Assembly: GCF_900116015.1 (NCBI RefSeq)
Contig: NZ_FOYH01000001.1
Location: forward strand, 617,769 to 681,768
Length of the DNA stretch: 64,000 nucleotides
Origin: Enterobacter sp. kpr-6
Lineage (GTDB): Bacteria; Pseudomonadota; Gammaproteobacteria; Enterobacterales; Enterobacteriaceae
Direction: 5' to 3'
Position numbers and translations under genes: made by a program. Shown piece after piece: positions 20,217-28,672 of the stretch. Position 1 is the stretch's first letter. The number at the start of each line of letters is the position of its first letter. The notes beneath the pieces are model-generated. The model saw only the letters and a list, made by a program, of their open reading frames with translations, was not told the origin of the DNA and did not search any database.

Positions 20217-20783
20217 TTACGCTCCAGAGTCAGGTGACGATTTTCCCAGCATGCGCTTCAGGGTGTCGTCTTTATCAATGAAATGGTGTTTGAGGGCCGC
20301 AAGCCCGTGTAAAACAGAAAGGATCACCACGCTCCAGGCCAGCCAGAGGTGAAGGTCGCCTGCCAGATCGGCCTGTGCACCGGCGTCGGCAAACGTTGCC
20401 GGTACGTCGAATAGGCCAAAGACGCTGATGGGCTTCCCGTCTGCGGTCGAGATGAGATAACCGCTGATGACAATGGCAAACAGCAGAGCGTAAAGCGCGA
20501 TGTGCCCGGCAATGGCACCGAGTCGGGTTGTGCGGCTCCAGCTTTTCAGCGCAGGCGGCGGCGGGGAGAGATGCCGCCAGACGATGCGTACCACCAGCGC
20601 CATCATCAGCAAGACGCCGATGCTTTTGTGCAGTTCAGGGGCCTGGTGATACCAGCCGTCGTAATAACTGAGCGTCACCATCCACAGTCCCAGGGCAAAC
20701 ATCCCATAAACCACGATGGCAACCAGCCAGTGAAGCGTTATTGATACCGCACCGTAGCGGCGAGCAGAATTACTCAGTTGCAT
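20217..20783 (-). CDS. yceJ: Cytochrome b561 homologue YceJ
   Basis: A 188-residue four-helix inner-membrane protein of the cytochrome b561 family. Conserved His residues that would ligate two b hemes lie in the segments [22 protein letters not shown] and [18 protein letters not shown]. Probably a superoxide:ubiquinone oxidoreductase (CybB) relative; its partner could be the YceI protein encoded next to it. The start at 20783 matches E. coli (MQLxN). Confidence 0.93.
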   Translation of the reverse strand: MQLSNSARRYGAVSITLHWLVAIVVYGMFALGLWMVTLSYYDGWYHQAPELHKSIGVLLMMALVVRIVWRHLSPPPPALKSWSRTTRLGAIAGHIALYALLFAIVISGYLISTADGKPISVFGLFDVPATFADAGAQADLAGDLHLWLAWSVVILSVLHGLAALKHHFIDKDDTLKRMLGKSSPDSGA

Positions 20784-21053
20784 ACATATAACCGCATTAA
20801 ATAACAAAGTGGGCTTAACATGGCGCGGCGTAAATAATATTGCAACTGAAAAAGAACCAAAATAAAGACTATTTTATTTTAATCAAATTTATTGATTTAA
20901 AATATGATTTCCTGTTCAGTTAATTCGCTTAAAAGAGTCCTGAAAAGGCATGTAGAGGGCTTTGAGTCTCTTTTTTTGTGTGGATTTATCGTTCAAAAAA
21001 TCTGTTCTAAATTTATTTTTATATAAAGAAGTGTCAGCTTTTGTCAGTGTTAT
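20784..21053. other. AT-rich gap between yceJ and the yceO-like gene
   Basis: About 270 bp, markedly AT-rich from 20830 on, with no frame I can support. It must contain the yceJ-yceI promoter near its left end. No clear terminator was found for the yceO-like gene. Confidence 0.5.
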
Positions 21054-21170
21054 TCATTTGGCGAATACAATATAAATAATATCGATAAGCGCGAGCAGTA
21101 ACCATAATGCAATATAGAGCATTAAATGCTCACGTATATTATTAACGAGATAATGATAAAGGCGGCGCAT
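21054..21170 (-). CDS. yceO: YceO-like small membrane protein
   Basis: A 38-codon frame on the minus strand: [16 protein letters not shown], then a hydrophobic span [21 protein letters not shown], ending in Lys. A GGAG lies five bases before the ATG at 21170 (an adjacent ATG at 21173 is also possible). As far as I recall E. coli YceO carries a near-identical core ([15 protein letters not shown]) at the same place between yceJ and solA. One membrane span with a basic N-terminus suggests a small inner-membrane protein; function unknown. Confidence 0.8.
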   Translation of the reverse strand: MRRLYHYLVNNIREHLMLYIALWLLLALIDIIYIVFAK

Positions 21171-21189
21171 CATAACTCCGGGGCGGGAT

Positions 21190-21217
21190 AAAAAAGTCAG
21201 GCCCGGAGGGGCCTGAC
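21190..21217 (-). terminator. Terminator of solA
   Basis: A 9-bp stem GTCAGGCCC/GGGCCTGAC with a 4-nt loop; on the minus strand it is followed by a run of T. Confidence 0.88.
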
Positions 21218-21227
21218 GCGGGATAGA

Positions 21228-22349
21228 TTAGCGGGGATCAAAACGACTCAGCGCAAAGGGGGTTAAATCAAACGCGGGCGGGGTGCCCTGCGCAAATCCG
21301 GCGGCGATTTCACCCAGCACCGGGGCAAATTTAAAGCCGTGCCCGCTAAGCCCGGTCACCAGCAGCGTTTGCGGATGGCCTGGCAGCGTACCAATAATAA
21401 AATCTTCATCCGGGGAGTTATCGTAGGTACAGGCCGCACCGTGCAGGCAGCCGCCAATGCCCGGCAGGAACTGGCGCAGAAAGGCGAAAGACTCGGAGCC
21501 ATCGGTACTGACGCTGCCAAACGGCACGCGTTCATCTTCGCTGGCAATCACCTGGCCGCCGTTGTGCTTGCCAATCTTCAGCGCGTTATCGTCCGCCGGG
21601 AAGCCATAATATTGATCGCCGTTGGGCATCTCGCCGGTAAACGCCGGGAAATTATTTTTGACGCTGTAGCGACCGTCGGCCTGGAACCAGGCAAAGATTT
21701 TACGCACTGGCTGAACGGGCAGAGAGGGGAGCAGGCGATTGACCCAGGTTCCGGCGCTGACCAGCAGTTTCGCGCCATGGTATTCGCCATCGGCGGTTTC
21801 GATGGTCACGCCGTCTTCGGTGTGATGAATGGCCGTCACCGGGCAGTTAAACAACTGCGCGCAACCGGCGTCACGGGCAAGCTGAACCCAGGCTTTTATC
21901 GCCAGCTCGCTGCGCAGCACCCCGGAATTGGCTTCGAACAGGCCAATGTAATCCTCAGGCACGCGGATCTCAGGCCAGCGGGCCATCAGCGCCTGGGCAT
22001 CAAGACGCTGCACGTCAAGGTTAAACTCCTGCGCGCTTTGCGCCACGGTTGCCAGAAAGGTTGAATCAGCCGGACCGAGATTAACGACCCCGGTACGTTC
22101 AAAAACCGGCTCTCCGCTAAGTTCAGCCAGTTCATCCCACAACGTTTGCGCCCGCAGGACCAGCGGCACGTATTTTTCCCCTTCACCATAAGCGTGGCGA
22201 ATGAGTCGGGTCTCTCCGTGGTGGCTGCCATGTTGATGGGGGGGCAGCCAGGCATCGGTCATCAGTACGTTAAGCCCGGCTCGGGTGGCGTAGTAGCCTG
22301 CAGCGGCTCCAACCGAACCGCTGCCGACAATAATCAGGTCATATTTCAT
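21228..22349 (-). CDS. solA: N-methyl-L-tryptophan oxidase SolA
   Basis: A 373-residue flavoprotein of the monomeric sarcosine oxidase family (E. coli 372). The FAD-binding [17 protein letters not shown] is at the N-terminus, and the covalent-flavin cysteine lies in [14 protein letters not shown] near residue 308. It oxidatively demethylates N-methyl-L-tryptophan, making formaldehyde and H2O2. Monocistronic, with its own terminator. Confidence 0.96.
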   Translation of the reverse strand: MKYDLIIVGSGSVGAAAGYYATRAGLNVLMTDAWLPPHQHGSHHGETRLIRHAYGEGEKYVPLVLRAQTLWDELAELSGEPVFERTGVVNLGPADSTFLATVAQSAQEFNLDVQRLDAQALMARWPEIRVPEDYIGLFEANSGVLRSELAIKAWVQLARDAGCAQLFNCPVTAIHHTEDGVTIETADGEYHGAKLLVSAGTWVNRLLPSLPVQPVRKIFAWFQADGRYSVKNNFPAFTGEMPNGDQYYGFPADDNALKIGKHNGGQVIASEDERVPFGSVSTDGSESFAFLRQFLPGIGGCLHGAACTYDNSPDEDFIIGTLPGHPQTLLVTGLSGHGFKFAPVLGEIAAGFAQGTPPAFDLTPFALSRFDPR

Positions 22350-22414
22350 GGCATTCTCCTGGCAAATTCTTTACGCAGGAGAGTAATTAACCTGGCTTTT
22401 TTATACAAGCCACA

Positions 22415-22441
22415 AATAAATAAGGCACCCCTCAGGGTGCC
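22415..22441 (-). terminator. Terminator of bssS
   Basis: AGGCACCC/GGGTGCCT stem with a 4-nt loop, then TATTTATT on the minus strand, about 30 bp after the bssS stop. Confidence 0.8.
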
Positions 22442-22468
22442 TGTTTAACAGAGATTGCATTAAGATTA

Positions 22469-22723
22469 TTAATGCCTGCGATACTCGTTTTCCTGGTAGT
22501 CCCCGGATTCGATTTTGGCAATACCTGCCTCTAAAATCGAAATAAATTGCCGGGCAACGTCAGTGGTGAGCCACAAAGTCTGTCCGACCTCAGTATCGTC
22601 ACGGTCGGCCTGACTGGGGGTCTGGTAATGCAATCGCAGCATCAGCGCATCGTAGCTGTCTACGGTGCTGATGTCCCATCCTACGAGCGGATGAGTCTGA
22701 ATAACTTCATTATTTTTTACCAT
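22469..22723 (-). CDS. bssS: Biofilm regulator BssS
   Basis: 84 residues. N-terminal NNEVIQTHPLVGWDISTVDSYDALMLRLHYQTP and C-terminal LWLTTDVARQFISILEAGIAKIESGDY match E. coli BssS. The start at 22723 is preferred because AGGGGG lies five bases upstream; an adjacent ATG at 22726 would add one Met. In E. coli it affects biofilm through indole and AI-2 signalling; the mechanism is unknown. Confidence 0.94.
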   Translation of the reverse strand: MVKNNEVIQTHPLVGWDISTVDSYDALMLRLHYQTPSQADRDDTEVGQTLWLTTDVARQFISILEAGIAKIESGDYQENEYRRH

Positions 22724-22944
22724 CATAACCCCCTAATGCGTGTGATAAGACAACGACTCTCGAGGTTCTATGCGTATTTTCTGAAGCAGTTTAAGTATAT
22801 CAATAATTAACGACCGCGCGTTAATTATTATAGTTATCGGCATTTCCACGTTGTTTTTTAGTTTTATCTGAAAAATTAAGCGGCAACGCGGATATATTTT
22901 TTGTGAATGCTGAAAGTGCAATGAGAAAAATGATTAAAAAAAAG

Positions 22945-22968
22945 ACAAAAAAGCCGGGGCGACCCGGC
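22945..22968 (-). terminator. Terminator of dinI
   Basis: GCCGGG/CCCGGC stem with a GC-rich loop; the minus strand continues with six T residues. It starts about 20 bp past the dinI stop. Confidence 0.82.
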
Positions 22969-22989
22969 AAAAAGCACAACAAAGAAAAA

Positions 22990-23235
22990 TTAGTCAGACG
23001 TAAACCAGTCGTCAGCGCTTTCCCAGGTTTCCTGTAAAATTTCACTGACGCGATCTTTGTCTTCTTTTGCCGCACCAAACACGGAAAGGTTATTGGCGCT
23101 GGCGTAGCGAACGGAAATCTTATTTTCCGTTTGCGGATAGTCCTGATCAACGCGGCGGGATAATTCACCAGCCAGCGCGTCAATCGCGCCGGGCGGCAAG
23201 GGTGTTGTTTTGGCGATAGTCACTTCAATGCGCAT
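22990..23235 (-). CDS. dinI: DNA damage-inducible protein DinI
   Basis: An 81-residue SOS protein, as in E. coli. The acidic C-terminal helix ISEILQETWESADDWF-type segment that mimics DNA and inserts in the RecA filament groove is conserved (VSEILQETWESADDWFTSD). DinI stabilises RecA filaments and limits UmuD cleavage. The LexA box upstream confirms SOS control. Confidence 0.97.
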   Translation of the reverse strand: MRIEVTIAKTTPLPPGAIDALAGELSRRVDQDYPQTENKISVRYASANNLSVFGAAKEDKDRVSEILQETWESADDWFTSD

Positions 23236-23255
23236 AATTGCCCCTGTATTGAATA

Positions 23256-23271
23256 CTGGTTATATATACAG
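23256..23271 (-). promoter_or_regulatory. LexA box of dinI
   Basis: CTGGTTATATATACAG differs from the consensus CTGTATATATATACAG at two positions and has intact CTG and CAG ends. It lies 20 bp upstream of the dinI start codon, expected for tight SOS repression. Confidence 0.88.
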
Positions 23272-23308
23272 TTAACGCAGACAGTTTTCAACAGGGGGAA
23301 TCATTTTT

Positions 23309-24355
23309 TTAGCATTTTACCGTAAAACGTTGGGTTTCACCGGCAAGGAAGGGGACCAGGGTGTCATCGCTCAGGGCAATGCTTTCCGGAACCTGATACT
23401 CCTCGCGGATCAGTTCAACAAAGGTGTCGTTGACCGGCAGACCGTAAAAGCGCGGGCCGTTGAGTGAGCAAAAGGCTTCGAAGTGCTCAAGCGCGCCCAT
23501 CTCTTCAAACACCGTCGCGTAACTTGCCAGCGCCGTCGGCGCGTTAAAACAGCCTGCGCACCCGCAGCTTGCTTCTTTACGATGGCGGGCGTGCGGGGCG
23601 GAATCGGTACCGAGGAACACGCGGTCAAAGCCGCTGGCGACCAGTTCACGCAGCGCCTGCTGGTGAATATTACGCTTGAGGATCGGCAGACAGTACAGGT
23701 GCGGGCGCACGCCGCCAACCAGCATATGATTGCGGTTAAACATCAGGTGCTGAGGGGTAATAGTGGCGGCCAGAAGTTCGTTACCGTCGCGCACGTATTC
23801 GGCTGCGTCTTTAGTGGTGATGTGCTCAAACACCACTTTCAGCGCAGGCAGACGCTGGCGCAGCGGCTCCATTACTGTCTCAATAAAGCGCGCTTCACGA
23901 TCGAAAATATCGATGTCAGCGTGAGTCACTTCCCCGTGCACCAGCAGCGGCATACCGATTTTCTGCATCCGCTCCAGCACCGGCATAATCGCATCAATAC
24001 TGGTGACGCCGTGGCTGGAGTTGGTCGTAGCGTTTGCCGGATAAAGTTTTGCCGCCGTAAAGACGTTTTCATTAAAGCCGCGCTCAACTTCGTTGGCATC
24101 CAGCGAGTCGGTCAGATAGCAGGTCATCAGCGGGGTAAAATGGTGCCCGGCAGGGACCGCATCCAGAATGCGCTGGCGGTAAGCGACAGCCGCCTCAACG
24201 GTGGTAATGGGGGGGACCAGGTTCGGCATAACGATCGCGCGGCCATAGGTTTCACTGGTGTAAGGCACGACGGTATTCAGCATGTCGCCATCGCGAAGAT
24301 GAAGGTGCCAGTCGTCGGGGCGGCGAATTTTCAAAACCTGGGGAAGTACTGTCAT
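23309..24355 (-). CDS. pyrC: Dihydroorotase PyrC
   Basis: A 348-residue class II dihydroorotase that cyclises carbamoyl-aspartate to dihydroorotate in pyrimidine synthesis. Zinc-binding HLHLRD (His17, His19) and the carboxylated Lys103 ([13 protein letters not shown]) are visible, followed by LVHGE, FEHITT and FLGTDSAPH. Regulation in enterics is by CTP-dependent start-site choice with a leader hairpin, plus PurR. The leader hairpin is seen here, but an ERIC element separates the PurR-like operator from the promoter. Confidence 0.97.
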   Translation of the reverse strand: MTVLPQVLKIRRPDDWHLHLRDGDMLNTVVPYTSETYGRAIVMPNLVPPITTVEAAVAYRQRILDAVPAGHHFTPLMTCYLTDSLDANEVERGFNENVFTAAKLYPANATTNSSHGVTSIDAIMPVLERMQKIGMPLLVHGEVTHADIDIFDREARFIETVMEPLRQRLPALKVVFEHITTKDAAEYVRDGNELLAATITPQHLMFNRNHMLVGGVRPHLYCLPILKRNIHQQALRELVASGFDRVFLGTDSAPHARHRKEASCGCAGCFNAPTALASYATVFEEMGALEHFEAFCSLNGPRFYGLPVNDTFVELIREEYQVPESIALSDDTLVPFLAGETQRFTVKC

Positions 24356-24363
24356 GGAAGGCT

Positions 24364-24406
24364 CCGGCTTGCGTAAGGATCAGTCAGGGTGGCTGCTTTA
24401 TGCCGG
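24364..24406 (-). promoter_or_regulatory. pyrC leader hairpin (CTP-controlled start-site selection)
   Basis: In the minus-strand leader CCGGC (24406-24402) can pair with GCCGG (24368-24364), which overlaps the ribosome-binding region just before the ATG at 24355. Transcripts starting at the C residues at high CTP would include the full 5' arm and block translation; starts at the later G would not. This reproduces the known enteric pyrC mechanism. Confidence 0.7.
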
Positions 24407-24412
24407 GCACTA

Positions 24413-24441
24413 AGAATAGGCGTATACCCGTCATACTTCAA
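24413..24441 (-). promoter_or_regulatory. Predicted pyrC promoter with a -35 inside the ERIC element
   Basis: Minus strand TTGAAG (24441-24436), a 17-bp spacer and TATTCT (24418-24413), placing the start in the C-rich run at 24407-24405. The ERIC element begins at 24423, so the -35 and most of the spacer are ERIC sequence and only the -10 is native. Confidence 0.55.
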
Positions 24442-24549
24442 GTTGCATGTGCGTTGGCTGCCTTCGCTCACCCCGGTCACTTACTTATGTAAGCTCCCGG
24501 GAATTTACTCAGTTGCCGCCTGCCTGCAACTCGAATTATTTAGGGTATA
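24423..24549. repeat. ERIC element (127 bp)
   Basis: Exactly 127 bp from TATACCC to GGGTATA, the canonical ERIC length, with imperfect inverted-repeat structure. The standard core is present: GCTCACCCCGGTCACTTACT, then TTATGTAAGCTCCCGGG, and near the ends CATACTTCAAGTTGCA and TGCAACTCGAATTATT. ERICs are non-autonomous intergenic repeats of enterobacteria. Confidence 0.95.
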
Positions 24550-24561
24550 AACGTTTTCGTT
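24546..24561 (+). promoter_or_regulatory. PurR-like operator remnant at the ERIC border
   Basis: The sequence holds the 8-bp core AAACGTTT (24549-24556) and fits the PurR consensus over about 13 of 16 positions on one strand. If the ERIC is removed leaving one TA, the join reads GCGTAAACGTTTTCGT, a better fit (about 14 of 16) centred near -21 of the predicted pyrC start. It now lies about 146 bp upstream. Confidence 0.5.
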
Positions 24562-24589
24562 TGCATCCTTTTTCACAAACGCGCGCCAC

Positions 24590-24613
24590 AAAAAAGGGCG
24601 CTTAGCGCGCCCT
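24590..24613 (-). terminator. Terminator of yceB
   Basis: AGGGCGC/GCGCCCT stem with a 5-nt loop followed by a T-run on the minus strand, just after the yceB stop at 24619. Confidence 0.85.
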
Positions 24614-24618
24614 CAGGG

Positions 24619-25179
24619 TTAATTCGTAAAGGGGATGACGATCTCGCCGGGCTTAATCTCCAGCCTTTTGGCGTATTTTTTCGCCAGCGCTTCGCCTTTA
24701 CTGCTGTCTTCGCTCAGCACGTAAGCGGGCTTCTCATTAAAATAATTGCGCAGGGACTGGTTGAGATAGGGCATCAGCGTTTGTAAAAAGCTCTGCATCT
24801 TCTGCGGAGTAACGACGGCGTCAACGACTTCCATTTCCTGAAGATAGATCGCTCCCTGGTCTTTATTAAACACCGGCAGGGCTTTCAGCTTGAGTTTGAT
24901 GGTGGCTTTCTGGCTGCCAAACAGCGAATTCATATCCAGATTCGCATCGCCGGTCAGGGTGACTTTATTCGGCTCTTCACGACCAATCTCACTCGCCAGA
25001 TTGCGCAGCACGATATGGGCGTCAGCCACGCCGGGCAGGCCAATATCACGGGAGAAATCGTTGCGCTTGTGCAGGGCCTGGTTGATTTCCTGTTCGCTCA
25101 CGGTGTACTGGGTTAACGGATTACATCCCACCAGCAGGCCGCTCACCAGAAGGGTGGCAGCCACAAATAAACTCTTCAT
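24619..25179 (-). CDS. yceB: Lipoprotein YceB (DUF1439)
   Basis: A 186-residue predicted outer-membrane lipoprotein: signal peptide MKSLFVAATLLVSGLLVGC with lipobox LVGC. The body belongs to the DUF1439 family (tubular lipid-binding TULIP-like fold has been suggested). The start at 25179 has GAGG six bases upstream and gives the E. coli length. Function unknown. Confidence 0.93.
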   Translation of the reverse strand: MKSLFVAATLLVSGLLVGCNPLTQYTVSEQEINQALHKRNDFSRDIGLPGVADAHIVLRNLASEIGREEPNKVTLTGDANLDMNSLFGSQKATIKLKLKALPVFNKDQGAIYLQEMEVVDAVVTPQKMQSFLQTLMPYLNQSLRNYFNEKPAYVLSEDSSKGEALAKKYAKRLEIKPGEIVIPFTN

Positions 25180-25265
25180 CAACATCCTCAATATGGCGAT
25201 CTTTTCTCAATCGTGACACAAAGCAGCATCCCGCACCAGTCAGGGGCGTACCAGCAGAAAAGGCT

Positions 25266-25292
25266 TAAAAATGGGCGGCAGCCAGTGCCGCC
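25266..25292 (-). terminator. Terminator of grxB
   Basis: GGCGGCA/TGCCGCC stem, 5-nt loop, then CCATTTTTAAG on the minus strand, about 10 bp past the grxB stop. Confidence 0.7.
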
Positions 25293-25302
25293 GCCAGGTG
25301 GG

Positions 25303-25950
25303 TTAAATTGCCATACGCGAGAGCAGATTGATTTGCGTCTGTTTTGCCATATTGTCGCGATAATCCGCCACACGTGTCGGCCAGGTAATACCGGCCACCA
25401 GCGTCAGATTACGCAAGAGTGGGAAGAGATGAATGTCGTCGTCTGAGAGTTCACCGTTCACGGCATTCGGCTGCACAATGAGCTTATCCAGTGCGCGTAA
25501 ATCATCGCTGATGTTTTTGATAAGCCCCGGCGAGTGCGCGAGGTGCTCCTCAAAATTGCCCAGTGCGGCCTCTTTTTTTGCCACAAAGTAAGCCCGGGCT
25601 TCCGGGGTGGCAAACTCATCAAAGGACGATTTGGCAAAGCGGGGGATCAGCAGGCGGTTTGCGTAGCCATTCACCTTTCGCAGCCACTCCTCAATGGCCG
25701 GTTTTTGCGCGCCAGTGAGCAGCGGTTTGCCGTCGAGCTGGTCGACGTAATGGACAATATCCATACTCTCCGGCAGATAGCGGCTGTCATCTTTTTGCAG
25801 AATGGGGGCCATTTTCTGGCCAATCATGCGAGTGGGTGTTGCCTCATCATCGTTCAGCAACACGTTCAGCTCGACGGGGAGATTCTTCAGCCCGAAAATC
25901 ATGCGGGCTTTAACACAGTACGGGCAGTGATCGTAAATATAGAGCTTCAC
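25303..25950 (-). CDS. grxB: Glutaredoxin 2
   Basis: 215 residues, larger than classical glutaredoxins: N-terminal thioredoxin-like domain with active site CPYC (Cys9-Cys12) and a C-terminal all-helical GST-like domain, as in E. coli Grx2. It reduces protein disulfides with glutathione and is linked to stationary-phase oxidative defence. The start is GTG at 25950, with GGAG upstream; the longer open frame is not supported. Confidence 0.96.
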   Translation of the reverse strand: MKLYIYDHCPYCVKARMIFGLKNLPVELNVLLNDDEATPTRMIGQKMAPILQKDDSRYLPESMDIVHYVDQLDGKPLLTGAQKPAIEEWLRKVNGYANRLLIPRFAKSSFDEFATPEARAYFVAKKEAALGNFEEHLAHSPGLIKNISDDLRALDKLIVQPNAVNGELSDDDIHLFPLLRNLTLVAGITWPTRVADYRDNMAKQTQINLLSRMAI

Positions 25951-26015
25951 GTTTCTCCTCCAGGTAATTGCCATCCGTAGCAATAAGTATGGAAAACAAA
26001 GCGGCCCCTGGCAAA

Positions 26016-27224
26016 TTATGCGCCCGGCTCCAGTATTTCCGGGGCGTGACGTTTGTGACTGAACTGCCACCACAGGGCGAAGAAGGTGATCACGCCGATT
26101 GCTGCCAGCATCATCCAGGGCAGTTCCGGTTGCGCGGACGCTTTGCCCGCATCGAACAGCCAGCCGCCGCCCGCGTAACCGAGCGCGCCACCAAACGCCA
26201 GACCTAAACGGCTAAAGCCCATATAGCTGCCGCGCGCCCGCGCATCGGCAAGCTCCGCGCCTAACGTTTCACGGGCGGGTTCAGCAATAATCGAGCCGAT
26301 ATAGAAGGTGCAAATCAGCACGAAAAGCTGTTGCAGGGAGTGAACCATCCCAATCGGCAGCAGGCTGAAGGACATAAACAGCAGCCCGGCCATCAGGCGG
26401 TGCTCCAGGCGAAAACGTTTTTCGCTCCAGCGCGCAATCGGATAAAGCAGAGTTAACGACAAGCTGGCTTCAATGGCGTACATCCATTTCACGGCGGCGG
26501 GCGATCCGGCGATATCGTTGACCATGATCGGCAGCATCAGCATCACCTGCACCGCCAGCATGTAATAGCCAGTGAGCGTCAGCACGTAGGTGACAAAGCG
26601 CTTGTCACGCAGCACGCGGGTCAGCCCTTCACGTACCGGGGCTTTCACCGTCGACAGTTTCCAGTCCGGCAGGAACCATGCGTTAAACAGCGCACAAAGG
26701 ATGAACAGCACCGCGCCGGTCGCACACACCAGGCGGAAGTCATATTGCAGCAGCCAACTGCCGAGCAGCGCACCCACCACCGCTCCGGCGCTGTCCTGCA
26801 TCATCAGCAGCGAGAAAAAGCGTCCGCGCTGATGGGGACGCACCAGCTTAACCACCAGCGCCGAGCGGGGCGGATCGAACAGCGTGCCGCCAAGCCCGGA
26901 TAAAATACAGGAACTCCACAAAAGCCACGGCTCATGGGCCACGGCCATCGTCGCAAAGCCTGCGGCGCGCAGCAACATCCCGGTCACGATCATCGGTTTT
27001 GCGCCAAAGCGGTCCGCCAGCGCGCCGCCGAAAATCCCCAGTCCTTGCTGGACAAACTGACGCAGCCCAAGCGCAATGCCGACCATTAACGCGGCCCAGC
27101 CGAGTTGATCGACAAAACGAATAGAAATCAGCGGGAAAACGACAAAAAAGCCCAGAACGACCAGCATATTATCGACGAGCAGGAAATATTTACCCAGGCT
27201 CCGGGCCTGCGATACGCGGGACAT
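26016..27224 (-). CDS. mdtH: MFS transporter MdtH
   Basis: A 402-residue, twelve-span MFS protein of the DHA1 family. Motif A reads [13 protein letters not shown]. In E. coli overexpression gives resistance to norfloxacin and enoxacin. The start at 27224 (MSRVSQAR, with CTGGAGGGG upstream) matches the E. coli protein exactly in length. Divergent from rimJ. Confidence 0.95.
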   Translation of the reverse strand: MSRVSQARSLGKYFLLVDNMLVVLGFFVVFPLISIRFVDQLGWAALMVGIALGLRQFVQQGLGIFGGALADRFGAKPMIVTGMLLRAAGFATMAVAHEPWLLWSSCILSGLGGTLFDPPRSALVVKLVRPHQRGRFFSLLMMQDSAGAVVGALLGSWLLQYDFRLVCATGAVLFILCALFNAWFLPDWKLSTVKAPVREGLTRVLRDKRFVTYVLTLTGYYMLAVQVMLMLPIMVNDIAGSPAAVKWMYAIEASLSLTLLYPIARWSEKRFRLEHRLMAGLLFMSFSLLPIGMVHSLQQLFVLICTFYIGSIIAEPARETLGAELADARARGSYMGFSRLGLAFGGALGYAGGGWLFDAGKASAQPELPWMMLAAIGVITFFALWWQFSHKRHAPEILEPGA

Positions 27225-27435
27225 TTCCCCTCCAGGGAAAAATAAGAGTGCCCCGCTATTTTGCGGTGGTACAGGACGTTTGCCCACCCGTTCGGGTGAC
27301 AATATTTTTTTATCAAACCATCACTTTGATTGAGGCGCTTCATCGAAAAGAGTTTCTGGCGCAGAAAATGGCGGCTTGCCGTTGTATAGTAAAACGAAAG
27401 GGGCAATAAGATGTGAGCGGAAGGAGTGGGGATGA
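27225..27435. promoter_or_regulatory. mdtH-rimJ divergent region
   Basis: Contains the mdtH leader and the rimJ promoter. A stem CACCC-GTTC-GGGTG (27285-27298) followed by seven T on the plus strand looks like a terminator, although no gene is transcribed into it from the left on that strand. Confidence 0.4.
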
Positions 27436-28020
27436 ATGTTTGGTTATCGCAATAACGTGCCGAAAGCACGCTTGACAACAGACAGGCTGGTGGTGCGTTT
27501 GGTGCACGAGCGGGATGCGTGGCGACTGGCGGATTATTACGCCGAAAACCGCCAGTTTCTGAAGCCCTGGGAGCCGGTGCGCGATGACAGCCACTGCTAC
27601 CCGTCCGGCTGGCAGGCGCGTCTTGGCATGATCAACGAGTTCCACAAACAGGGGACCGCATTCTATTTTGCGCTGCTCGATCCTGAGGAAAAAGAGATCA
27701 TTGGCGTGGCAAACTTTTCTAATGTGGTGCGCGGATCGTTTCACGCCTGCTATCTGGGTTATTCCATCGGGCAAAAATGGCAGGGGCAGGGGCTGATGTT
27801 TGAAGCACTCAGCAGCGCCATTCGCTATATGCAGCGCACGCAACATATTCATCGCATTATGGCGAACTATATGCCGCACAATAAACGCAGCGGCGATTTG
27901 CTGGCACGTCTCGGTTTTGAGAAAGAGGGGTACGCCAAATCGTACCTGCTAATTGATGGCCAGTGGCGCGACCACGTACTGACTGCACTGACTACGCAGG
28001 ATTGGACGCCAGGTAGATAA
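27436..28020 (+). CDS. rimJ: Ribosomal protein uS5 N-terminal alanine acetyltransferase RimJ
   Basis: A 194-residue GNAT-family enzyme that acetylates the N-terminal Ala of ribosomal protein S5. GNAT motif A is seen in [22 protein letters not shown] (acetyl-CoA binding Q/RxxGxG-type loop), and motif B follows in [26 protein letters not shown]. Starts an operon with yceH (9-bp gap) and mviM. Confidence 0.96.
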   Translation: MFGYRNNVPKARLTTDRLVVRLVHERDAWRLADYYAENRQFLKPWEPVRDDSHCYPSGWQARLGMINEFHKQGTAFYFALLDPEEKEIIGVANFSNVVRGSFHACYLGYSIGQKWQGQGLMFEALSSAIRYMQRTQHIHRIMANYMPHNKRSGDLLARLGFEKEGYAKSYLLIDGQWRDHVLTALTTQDWTPGR

Positions 28021-28029
28021 GGAAAAAAA

Positions 28030-28671
28030 ATGAAATATCAGTTAACGCCGTCCGAAGCCAGGGTGATTGGCTGCCTGCTGGAGAAGCAGGTCACCACGCC
28101 GGAACAATATCCGCTTTCCCTCAATGGCGTTGCCATGGCCTGCAACCAGAAAAGTAACCGCGAACCGGTGATGAACCTGAGCGAGGGCGAGGTGCAGGAT
28201 CTCCTCGACGCGCTGGTAAAACGTCATTTTCTGCGCACCCAGAGCGGGTTTGGCAACCGGGTCGCAAAATATGAACAGCGCTTTTGTAATTCCGAATTTG
28301 GCAGCCTGAAGTTTAACCCGGCGGAAGTGGCAGTGGTGACCACGCTGCTGCTGCGCGGCCCGCAAACGCCGGGCGAATTACGCACCCGCGCCTCACGAAT
28401 GCATGACTTCGCTGATATGAGCGAAGTGGAAAATACCCTGACGCAACTTGCCAGCCGGGAAGACGGGCCGTTTGTGATGCGCCTTCCGCGTGAGCCGGGC
28501 AAGCGCGAAAGCCGCTATATGCACCTGTTTTCCGGCGAGGTGCAGACACCCGCCGCAGAAGACGAGCCGGCGACCGGGGGCGATCTCGCCCTGCGCGTTG
28601 AGGCGCTGGAAGGGGAAGTGGCTGAACTGAAACAGCGTCTGGATTCACTGCTGGCACATCTGGGAGATTAA
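28030..28671 (+). CDS. yceH: YceH (UPF0502 family, winged-helix)
   Basis: 213 residues (E. coli 215). N-terminal [30 protein letters not shown] and two predicted winged-helix domains, then a C-terminal coiled-coil tail ([21 protein letters not shown]). Cytosolic, conserved, function unknown; duplicated winged helices suggest nucleic-acid or protein binding. One base separates its stop from the mviM GTG. Confidence 0.92.
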   Translation: MKYQLTPSEARVIGCLLEKQVTTPEQYPLSLNGVAMACNQKSNREPVMNLSEGEVQDLLDALVKRHFLRTQSGFGNRVAKYEQRFCNSEFGSLKFNPAEVAVVTTLLLRGPQTPGELRTRASRMHDFADMSEVENTLTQLASREDGPFVMRLPREPGKRESRYMHLFSGEVQTPAAEDEPATGGDLALRVEALEGEVAELKQRLDSLLAHLGD

Positions 28672-28672
28672 C

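Noticed and set aside
23483-24376. 297-codon open frame antisense to pyrC
   Set aside because: Shadow of pyrC; no start signal or recognisable motif.
27285-27307. Terminator-like stem with T7 between divergent mdtH and rimJ
   Set aside because: No gene reads into it on the plus strand, the stem is only 5 bp, and it is more likely part of the mdtH leader; not called as a terminator.
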